This document shows positions 11,701 through 21,600 of a stretch of 64,000 nucleotides of DNA, piece by piece. A program made the translations under genes and the position numbers. The DNA comes from Mytilus trossulus (taxonomy: Eukaryota; Mollusca; Bivalvia; Mytilida; Mytilidae): contig NC_086375.1 in the NCBI RefSeq assembly GCF_036588685.1, positions 47,748,955 through 47,812,954 on the forward strand. The letters are read 5' to 3'. Numbering within the stretch: position 1 is the first letter of the stretch; each line of letters starts with the position of its first letter. The notes beneath the pieces were generated by a model. The model was given only the letters and a program-made list of their open reading frames with translations. It did no database searches and had not been told where the DNA came from.

Positions 11701-11749
11701 AAAAAGGAACGAAAAACAAATATGTAACACATTAACAATAAACTCATCA

Positions 11750-12060
11750 TATATACCAGGACTAAATTTAGTATATACGCTAGACGCGCGTTTCGTCTAC
11801 AAAAGACTCACCAGTGACGCTCGAATCCAAAAAAAATAAAAAGGCCAAATAAAGTACGAAGTTTGCTAAATTTAGTATATACCCCAGACTCGCGTTTCGT
11901 CTATAAAAGACTTACCAGTGACGCTCGAATCCAAAAAAGTTTAAAAGGCCAAATAAAGTACGAAGTTAAAGAGCATTGAGGACCAAAGTTCCTAAAGGTT
12001 TAGCCAAATATACCTAAGGTAATCTATGTCTGAGGTAGAAAAACCTTAGTCACTGAATTA
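11750..12060 (+). repeat. Dispersed repeat R2, partly tandem
   Basis: The block 'taaatttagtatatac...cgcgtttcgtct' to 'gccaaataaagtacgaagt' occurs twice in a row (11764-11870 and 11871-11965), then the R2 tail 'gagcattgaggaccaaagttcc'. Other lone R2 copies are at 40765, 47205 and 47575. Confidence 0.7.
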
Positions 12061-12249
12061 CAGGCTCCTGACTTGGGACCGCCACATACATACATAATGT
12101 GGTGGGATCCCAACACTCCCCCTAACCTTGGACAGTGGAATAACAGTACAACATAAAAACGAACTATAAAAATCAGTTGAAAAAGGCTTAACTCATCAGA
12201 TCGACAAAAATACAAGTGGACGTGGCCGGGTAACTTGACGTTTTTTTTT

Positions 12250-12510
12250 ACTAGTTTGGCCTTTGTTAGTCTGGTAGGATTTTTAATTTTAGTTTCTTGT
12301 GTATAATTCGGAGTTTAGTATGACGTCCATTATCACTGAACTAGTATGTATATTTGTTTAGGGGCTAGCTAAAGGACGCCTCCTGGTGCGGAAGTTTCTC
12401 ACTACATTGAAGACCATTTGGTGGCCTTCGGCTGTTGTGTGCTCTATGTTCGAGTTGTTGTGGCTTTGACACACTCAACTTTTCCATTCTCAATTTTAGT
12501 GTTATTGGGG
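12250..12510 (-). repeat. Dispersed repeat R6, inverted copy
   Basis: Same family as 43690-44000 (opposite orientation) and 54485-54725: 'cctttgttagtct', 'gtttcttgtgtataa', 'tggtggccttcggctgttg', 'ctttgacacac'. The 158-residue open frame overlapping this copy has no domain and is discounted. Confidence 0.65.
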
Positions 12511-13165
12511 ACACTGCCCTTCTGTATCTTAGTATTTTTTTACTTGACACAATTTGAAATAAATATCCACGAAAAAAATCATTTGAATATGTGCATGTCA
12601 GTGAAATTCATGTATGGCAAAAACAACTTTATTGGTCTTAGTTATTGGTCTTTCTATACAGTTATTGGTCCTTCTATACGTTTTAAACTTTATATTAAAA
12701 TTGACGTCGTAAAAGTACGTGGCTTTAAAAAGCATGAATCGTATGTCATAATGTGTATTAGAGTCATTGGTTGTTTACCTTTCACATCATTCACCCCTAG
12801 AATCGACCAAAATAAAACTTGTGCTAGTTCTTCTTATAATTGTATTCATAACCAAATCGTTTATTGTCAAAACCCTTTCATGAACCTGCAATAAATAGAC
12901 CTCTATATAGCGTATTCTTACTTATGTTACAATTGATTGAGTTCAAACTTTGCCGTTCTTTAACATGTTTAAGTTAAGCTGCAAATAGTGAAATAATCCA
13001 TATTCATATGATAATTGGATTTCGGAAGAACAGTTGACAGTCAACCACAAGTTATTTAAAAACAAATAGCAACATCTTAGGTGAAGCTTGAATTATATGA
13101 CAACTATAGAACCTTTTTTTTTTACAAAAAGGAGACACTCTAATTGAAATCAAACAGGTACTTAC

Positions 13166-13358
13166 TTCGGGAAGCTAAAATCGCACAAGGAAGTTCTTTG
13201 TTCCATTGATTGATATTCCAAGGTAGATACTCATTGGAACTTTGTTTCAATGTCATATGACAGTTCAAGTGCGCATCGAAATTGGCTTCAAATATTTTTA
13301 TATCATTGGTAATTGCTGGTATCGAAGGTAAAGAAATACGTTTCGTTGGCAACAAAGC
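13166..13358 (-). CDS. Candidate orphan exon, unknown product
   Basis: A 193-nt open segment on the minus strand between acceptor catgatttag and donor CGAA|GTAAGTACC. It enters in phase 0 and leaves in phase 1. It reads ALLPTKRISLPSIPAI..., later SNEYLPWNINQWNKELP. The matching stretch in unit 2 (about 33005-33235) keeps the donor but is frame-broken. I do not recognise the family and see no companion exon. It may be a relic captured in the duplication. Confidence 0.25.
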
Positions 13359-13669
13359 CTAAATCATGCATGCTCTCAACAAATGGAAATTAAAACACTA
13401 AGTAGTTGTTTTTTAAATATTAAATGCCTGGCATCTTATAAAGGTCTATTTTGACAAAAGTCTATTTTGACTAATTAACTAATAAACATATTCACATTTT
13501 ATAAAAGTAATTCTTGTAATTTACATTGTCAAATGTTATAAAGCTTCACCAATCATATTAATATTAACCCTGTTAACCGACATCACATGTCAACCCTTTT
13601 TCGACAGTTAGTAAAGGTTCTGTTTCTCCTTTTCTAAATAGTTATGAACCCATTTTGTTTCTTTCTCAA

Positions 13670-13985
13670 GGAAAAGGTTAAGTCACAAAAAACACTGAAC
13701 TCCGAGAAAAATTCAAAAAGAAAAGTCCCTAATCAAATGGCAAAATCAAAAGCTAAATTTCGTCAAACTAATGAATAACAATTATCATATTCCTGAATTG
13801 GTACAGGCATTTAATGTACTAAAAAGTAAAATCACAAAAATACTGAACTCAGAGGAAAATCAATTTGGAAAGTCCATAATCACATGGCAAAATCAAAAAA
13901 CAAAACGCATCAAAAACGAATGGACAAGAACTGTCATATTCCTGACTTGGTACAGGCATTTTCAAATGTAGAAAATGGTGGATTA
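13670..13985 (-). repeat. Dispersed repeat R3, two inverted partial copies
   Basis: The R3 core on its sense strand is 'ccaagtcaggaatatgacag', 'ttgttatccattcgtttg', 'attttgccatttgattaggg', 'cggagttcagtatttttgtg'. Here two copies run on the minus strand. Other copies: + at 16468, 28485, 29095, 30505 and 51545; - at 19770 and 38150. Confidence 0.65.
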
Positions 13986-14123
13986 AACCTGGTTCTATAG
14001 CGCTAACCCTCTCACTTCAATAACAGTCTCATCAAATTCCGTTACATTTACATGATGCGTTAAATAAACAGTCACAATCAATAAAATAGTCAAAATATGG
14101 GAACATCAGTCATCATCGTATAA

Positions 14124-14917
14124 CAATTTAACAGGACACAACAACATCTACTATCTACGAACACATGGATTGATTTGAGTGTCTGACGTCAGAAAAATTA
14201 TATACGTCACATAAATTTGTCGTTGAATGTGCATACAATAGTTATCAAAAGTACCTGGATTATAAACAATTTTTAAATTTTACACAGGCAATGAGCGCAG
14301 ACAGGGTTTAAAAATCAAAAGTATGTTAGAATAAATTACAGAAATCAAACTAGTCCAAAAGTTATACATAGAATTTATGAGAATCCAAAACTTTTAAAAG
14401 GAACAATTTAACAGGACACAAAAACCTATCCACGAACACATGGATCTACTTGAGTGTCCGACGTCAGAAAAATTATATACGTCACATAAATTTGTCGTTC
14501 AATGTGCATACAAACAATTTTAAAATTTACATAGGCAATGTACGCATACAGGGTTAAAAAATCAAAAGTATGTAAGAATAAATTACAGAAATAGACCGAG
14601 ATTCAAACTAGTCCAAAAATTATACATAGAATATATGAGAATCCAAAACTTTTTAAAGGGAACAATTTAACAGGACACAATAACATCTACTGTCTAAGAA
14701 CACATGGATTGATTTGAGTGTCTGACGTTAGAAAAAATATATACGTCACATAAATTTGTTGTTCAATGTGCATACAAACAATTTTAAAAATTTTTCATAG
14801 GCAATGTACGCATACAGAGTTAAAAAATCAAAAGTATGTAAGAATAAATTACAGAAATAGACCGAGATTCAAACTAGTTCAAAAGTTATACATAGAATTT
14901 ATGAGAATCCAAAACTT
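14124..14917 (+). repeat. Three-unit tandem repeat, ~260-280 bp period
   Basis: Units start at 14124, 14403 and 14662, each with 'aacaatttaacaggacacaa'. All include 'cacatggatt-gagtgtc-gacgt-agaaaaa' and 'agaatccaaaact'. They differ by small indels. The array is missing from the corresponding part of unit 2, so it is private to unit 1. Confidence 0.8.
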
Positions 14918-16467
14918 GTCAATTCCACTACGCCATTCCGAAGAGAACGGCTATTTTCGTTCTATGTTCCGCCAGTGGTAGCATATACAATACCAGCGTT
15001 ATACCAAGTTATGTTTCAAGATTACACGATTGTATTTATATTTAGTTATTGTTGTGTCGTCCCAAACACAATATGATCCTTAAACTCTCTGTTATTTATT
15101 ATCTTCTGCAAGTAAAGTTTTAATTGGTCAAATGTAAATATTTTTTTCGACTTTCTGCAATGATGCTCTAGTTATTATTGATTTTCGATTACTCCAAACT
15201 TTCTGAAAATCTCTGGGATCTCTTAATCTATAAATAAATACGTATGGACATAATTTGATGGATACGAGTTTAAATATAACAGTTATATTACTTCCTCATT
15301 TTGGTTTAGAGAGAGTACATGTAGATAAAAGGTAAGTCATATTTAAAATCGAAATTAAAAAAAAATCATCGACTAATATTGATCTTACATCAAGGTCATT
15401 TTTCATTTATTTTCATATTCACATGTTGATCTGGTATCAGAATTGTTTCGTTGCTTACAAGTTATCAAATATTCATTATTCGCTGACGAAATTTTTCAGG
15501 CTGACGTCTGACACTTTTAAACTTTAAATATAACTTCGAAATATTATCTTATGTTATTACTTTCTTCATCATTTTTTCAGTCTTATAATCATCTCATAAA
15601 ATTCCAGAACATGTTCGAAATGTACATATTGCATTGAGGATAATTGAATGATGCTAGTCTGGTAAAGTACTTTTAAAATATGAACCCGTCAAGCCGCAAA
15701 ATCGTTGAAAGTTTGATGTTAAATTTGGGTCATTGGTCTCTATATACAAGATTTGTTAAGACCATAAATGTAATTTACGTATCACATCTATGTTTAAGAC
15801 TTACATCTTGATAAGTTAGACGTGTGATTGAATACTTCTATTTTTAAACAATGACAGGCCATTTCGAATTGATTAAAATAGGTTTGATAAGGAAGATAAC
15901 ATTTTTCTCGATGGGTTTTGAATTCTAAAATTGATAAAAGTTAACAACGGACGTGATGTGGTTTCTCTCGCTCGTATTTTAAAAATTGAAAAGGCCTATA
16001 TTTTGATTTTGAAAAGCTAACATGTAAAGTAATAATTATATTAACAGCAGATTGTCAAAGCAGATATGAAATTTTAAATACAACATTAATTAGATAAAGC
16101 TTAGAGAATCTATATTTGTTTTGAAAGCAGACAGGAAATATAATGGCGTCTATAATTAGTAACTACGAACACTTTATATTAGAGGAAATTCGGCAATAAG
16201 TTGGTAACTGATATCATACATTAAACATTGTGTAGCATTAATCACCGGACATATGTACTTACGAAGCGGTGGATAAACGTCAGATCAATGTTTCATATTT
16301 TCAATATACTCTTCTTTTGATTGCATGTTAAGTTTTGTGATATTGATTGTTATAAAGCAGCTTCTATTTAGGGCTGAAAATGATCCTGCTTTCGCGATAT
16401 CTAGACCTGAATCAGACAGGATTGTTCCTGTTTAAGCGATGAACAAAGCATTTTCTACAATTAAAAA

Positions 16468-16605
16468 TGCCTGTACCAAGTCAGGAATATGACAGTTGTT
16501 GTTCATTCGTTTGATGTGTTTTATCATTCGATTTTTGCCATTTGATTAGGGACTTTCTGTTTTGAATTTTCCTCGGAGTTCAGTATTTTTGTGATTTTAC
16601 TTTTT
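16468..16605 (+). repeat. Dispersed repeat R3
   Basis: Good plus-strand copy of the R3 core, about 650 bases upstream of the copy B promoter. From 14917 to 16468 and 16605 to 17138 I see only duplicated non-coding flank. Confidence 0.65.
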
Positions 16606-17138
16606 TCAAAAACTTTAGCCTTCAACTATTCATTTGATGTTTTCGTAGGATACAGGAATATGCCATTTAAGCTTGAACAATACTGAATTGTTGTTTTCTG
16701 TACGGGGATTATAATAGAATCAATTTTATAACAGCGCAGACAACCGTAATACGTATGTTGGTATTAATACTGAATCATTTACCCTTAACTTGTTTGTTAT
16801 TGGCTGTCGATAACAGTGAATTTACGCTCACTCGATCGGTCAGAGGCGTTTCAATCGGAGTTTTAATATAATTATAGAGGAGAGAACATGTATATGCACG
16901 AGAACCAAAAAAAAAAGAAAGTTTCAGTATTCAACATTTAAATCAACACACAAGGTTTAGTCCTATGCTAGTTATTTGTATTATTGGATTTAGGCTCTAA
17001 AAACCTTTGACAGCCCACAGTTTAAATGTCTATGATACGTACGATATGACAAGTGGGCGTTACAGACGAACATTCACCTAAAATGACCCAGTCAATTGAT
17101 AACCTGATCGCGACAAGAAGGGGGTTTGTTCACGCTGT

Positions 17139-17146
17139 TATAAAAA
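17139..17146 (+). promoter_or_regulatory. TATA box of copy B
   Basis: TATAAAAA within 'cacgctgttataaaaa', 114 bases before the ATG. The identical context occurs upstream of copy C at 35500, while flanking bases have diverged, so the element looks conserved. Transcription would start near 17170. A conserved 'atgcag' at 17216-17221 could alternatively be a 5'UTR acceptor. Confidence 0.55.
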
Positions 17147-17252
17147 TGATTGTATGTACTTTTTTTTCTTTGTTTCCATGGTGGGGATGTTTAAAATTGT
17201 TGAAATTATATATGCAGGCAGTAAATAATAATAGTCTTTAATTTAGTGAACC

Positions 17253-18667
17253 ATGGCAGAAGGAGGTTTTCATGGAAGTATAAGAGAAAAACGACTTCAA
17301 TGTTTACACTGTAAAACACAGTTTGATGAAGAGGATCATCTACCAAGGGTGTTACCATGCCTGCATACTTTCTGTTCGACGTGTTTAGAGAAGCTTTTAA
17401 AAAACAATATCCTTACTTGCCCAACATGTCATGATAATTCTAAAACATCCGCAGATTCATTGGAAACGTACCAGGTTGATTTCACCCGAAAAGATCTAGT
17501 TTCCTTCCATAAAAGTTTTCTGCCAGTCATCAAAAGTAGAGTGTGATATGTGTGATAACAAAGCCGATTTCTGGTGTGACGTTTGTGAAAACCTTTTATG
17601 TAGCGGCTGCAATAAAGGTCATGAGAAAAATAAAAAATGGAGAACTCACAAAGTTGTAAGCATTACTGAAATAAAAGATCCTTCGGATTTCCGACATGAG
17701 GTGCTATGTAGTAGAGAAGGACATAAAAACAAGCCATTAGAAGTCTACTGTACAGGGGATAGTTGTAAAAAGGCTGTATGTGGTACATGCTGGATGGTTG
17801 ACCACTCTGACAAGACTGAACATACACCAACAGATATCGAGGACCAATTCGTAGAGGAAAGAGACAGTCTTCTCAAGAAAGCAGAAAAGCTAAATGAAAA
17901 GCAAGTTCAGATAACGAGACTTCAAAAGAGAATAGATGAGGAAGCTTATGATGTCACAAAGCAAACTATTTTAGCGGATTTTGAAATAAGTTCTTTTTTT
18001 AACCAGTGTATCAAGCTGTTAGAGAAAAGAAGAGATGAGCTGTTGGAGACGGTTAACACGATTTCACAGAACAAAGAAATTGTTCTGACTAATCAGAAAC
18101 AGGAACTAGAAGAGTCCAAGTATAGATTGTCAGATGCAAACATTTTTCTTGAGCAATCATGTCTTTCGAATAATTCAGCAGGATTCCTGAATCTCGTTCC
18201 AGTTATAAATAAAAGATTTGAAGATTTGATACAAGAAAAATACGACAAAGCTCCAAGAGTTGGTAGCCAAATCGGTTATTCAAACGTAACCACAGGAGAT
18301 GACTCACGTATACTGAAAGGAAAAAATCTACAGAAAATTATTGAACACCATGCGGCAATTTCAGCTACAAATGCATATCCACCAAGGACAGAAATTATAA
18401 TAGTAAATACGAGAGGGAATAAAATTCTTCAAGTAACTTTGAAGGATTTCAAGGAAAATACCATAAATGATTCTTCTTTATGGGTGTCTGCTGTTCTTAA
18501 GGGCGAATCCTCTGGTGATGTAACAAAATTACGATTTAACAGTATGGGTAATGGCAGATTCAAATCTCTACAGAACATTAAAGATTCGGATGTTTATATT
18601 AAAATTCTGCTGAATGAGAAACAATTCACAGAAGAAATGAAGATTGAATCATTGAACTGTGTAACAG
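17253..18667 (+). CDS. Copy B exon 1: TRIM-like module, +1 frameshift after the RING
   Basis: C3HC4 RING: CLHC, VLPCLHTFCSTC, CPTC. Reading to 17546 gives 97 residues and a stop. From 17548 the other frame continues with B-box 1 (CDNKADFWCDVCENLLC), B-box 2 (CSREGHKNKPLEVYC, CKKAVCGTC), coiled coil and filamin-like domain to NCVTG|gtata. Copy C has AAGAAGTTCTGCCAG where B has AAAAGTTTTCTGCCAG, so B carries one extra T in a T run near 17517. With that base removed the exon is 1414 nt and ends in phase 1, as in copy C. Confidence 0.85.
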
Positions 18668-21600
18668 GTATAATTATAATTAGTGTGAATGATTTATTAA
18701 AACGAAAAAAGAATGAATTGATTGATATAAAAAAACTAAATACAAATTTATAATAATAAGAATATTTCTTGTTTATATGTTCCCGTGCAATTCATGTCTT
18801 TAAAGGGGCACTAGCTACGATATATATAAAAAAATAAAGTATGATTTTTTTTAGATCAATCATTAATCAAATTGGAATAATGAAATAATAATTTGCTTTT
18901 AGCAATCAATTTCCTTTAATTTTGTTGAAATAAGCGATTAAACATAATTTTTGACTGATTCGCTTGCAAGTGAAAACGTCATCATCATTCTAACCGGTAT
19001 TCATGTGAACTTCAAGTTAACCCCTAGCTAGAGATTGACAACGCATGCATTGTATGTGTACTGGTTATTTAAATAAAAAGAATGTCAACAATGAAAGTGA
19101 AACTACGGTAAATCATTTGATTACTAATTCGATGCACAAAAAATCATTCTTATATGGTTAAAAACAATTAGAAACATCTATTTTTAATCTATAAAATAAA
19201 ATCAAACAGACCTATAAAAATGCAATTGCACGTGTTGTTTTAATCTATTCGTATCTTTATTTTTGTTTACATCGCTTATATGGTCATCTGAGGTCAAATC
19301 GATAGTTAATTAGATGGCGTCTGGACTAAAATACACACGAAACGAACCTATATAGTATCTACCCCATGCTCTGTAAACTGTTTATTTTAGACTTTTGATA
19401 GTTTGGATAAATGTTTTACATTGTTATAAACCAAATATGAGCATTTGAGTCAAATCGGTTACAATGAATTTGACAGCTAGTGCCCCTTTAACAAAAATCT
19501 GTTCGCTCAATAAAAAATATTAACGTTTTTTACAATTTCTCTATCACAGACATTTCACTTGCAGTTCACAAAAAGCCAATATGGATGCCATGGTATTTTA
19601 AAAAAAAGGATGATTTAACCAAAAAGATTAGTCTCTTGCAATAGCTGCACTCCATGTTCAAAACAAATAGTATCTTTCATGTGAAAAAAACATTTGTTCA
19701 CAATTAAACGATTTTATGATAATTTTTGGTTTACAGAAACAAGTATAAAGTAAATTCACAAAAATATTTAAGGCCAAGGAAAATTAAAAAAGGAAAGTCA
19801 AGTATCAAATTCCAGAATCAAAAGCTCAAACTTTAAAAACGAATAGATAACAGCTGTTTTATTCCTGACTTTGTACAGGTATTTCCTTTTGTAGAAAATG
19901 GTGGAAATCTAGTTTTATATGTAGCTACACCTCTCACAAGTATGACCGTCGCATCATGTTCCATTATATTGACAACGATGCGCGAACAAAACAAACAGAC
20001 ACAATAGGTTAAAAATGTCAAAAATAGGTGTACATCTGTGAACATCGTGCTTTCATCTTAATTACCATGAAAAAAACAAATGTACAGAAAGAAAGGCCTA
20101 CATCAAATTAGACATCCTCATTTTGCTTTTGATTTTAACTTTATATATATATATTCATTAATGTATTTTCATAGGTAATCCAGAAGAAGAGATAGATAGT
20201 GTAGAAGAAAATGGTAAGCATTACAATTAATCAACACTTAGTTTGTTTTTATTTGAAGTGTAAAAGAGTTTACACTGACTGGTGTGCATCATTATCGCTA
20301 TTTTGTGCACCTTTCCTTTGATTTTTTTTGTGATAATTTTCATATCATGCTACTCACTTGAGATGGAAAACGGTCGCTAGAAACTAAGGAGGCACGTTGA
20401 CTTGCTAATAAAATTGACATAAAATTGACAACGTCTTCATAGGTAAAATAGCGATAAACAGATTATCATTGGTCATCTAAACTCGATTGTTTTTCTCGCT
20501 TTTGCCATCCCGGCACAAGCGAGAAAATCAATCTCGTTGAGATGATCACCGATAATTTATAATTATCGCCTCCATCCCCTCATATGAGATAACAAAATCA
20601 TTGACTAAAATGAAAATGAAATTACCTTTGGTGTTTTGTTTTTCGATACTTCATTTTGAAATGATATGACTTTATCTCAAAAATGTAGTTAAAACAGAAA
20701 GTATGAAGATTGAATCAGGATTTATTGGAGTAAAGTTCAACGCAAAATGTGTAAACTGTCAAAGTGGTTATCTCATGACTCAACAAAAGATTGTAGTTAA
20801 GTTCTCCAAATACCAAAAAAAATCTGGACTTTTCAAATGTTTATGTACATATTTTTCATAGCTTCTGTGACACGTTTAAGGGATTTTTGAGTTGAGAATG
20901 TTTGATTCAAAAATCAAAATCTGAGTACGCCCCCACTTCTTTTTCTATAAATGTTTTAACATTTATAAGATAATAAAAGTGACTAATCTGATACTTTATG
21001 ACTAAACAAGTATTTGAATGTGCTTATTGTAATATTATATAGTTTATATATGAATAAGTGTATACAAACATCAACACTTTAGATATTTTATTTTTAGAAT
21101 TAATCAGAGAAGAAAAAGAATTTACAGATTCAGAAGAAGAATGGGGTCTGTAAATGTTTTATATTGGTACATTACTGTTGCTTTATTTACACTTCTCAAT
21201 AAAAATAAAAAAACGAATACAAAACGTCAAGGTAAATTTGAAAAGAAATGGTGGAGTCCTCTACCTCTTTACTGACCAAATTAAACTTTGTCGACCAAAG
21301 TAACGGGTAAAAAACAACTGTTACATTCTTGACACGATTCAGTCATTTGCTACGTTAAACCTAACTAGACCTCCACTTATATGACAATTGTTTGTTTTTC
21401 CGTTATATTTATAAAACGGAAACATGCAGAACATATACAAGAAGAATGGTGATTGTTAATTCGCGGAACATGTGTCATATAAAAAAAAAATATGTCAGTT
21501 TTCCAACATGCACACTGTGTAAGATTGTATTAGGTTTCGGAAACGTGCGGAATTTTATATCTGTACTTTTGTGGTTGTGTATTGATCGAATAAATAACAA

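Noticed and set aside
12418-12894. 158-residue open frame
   Set aside because: Overlaps an inverted R6 repeat, has no domain, and its equivalent in duplication unit 2 is not open.
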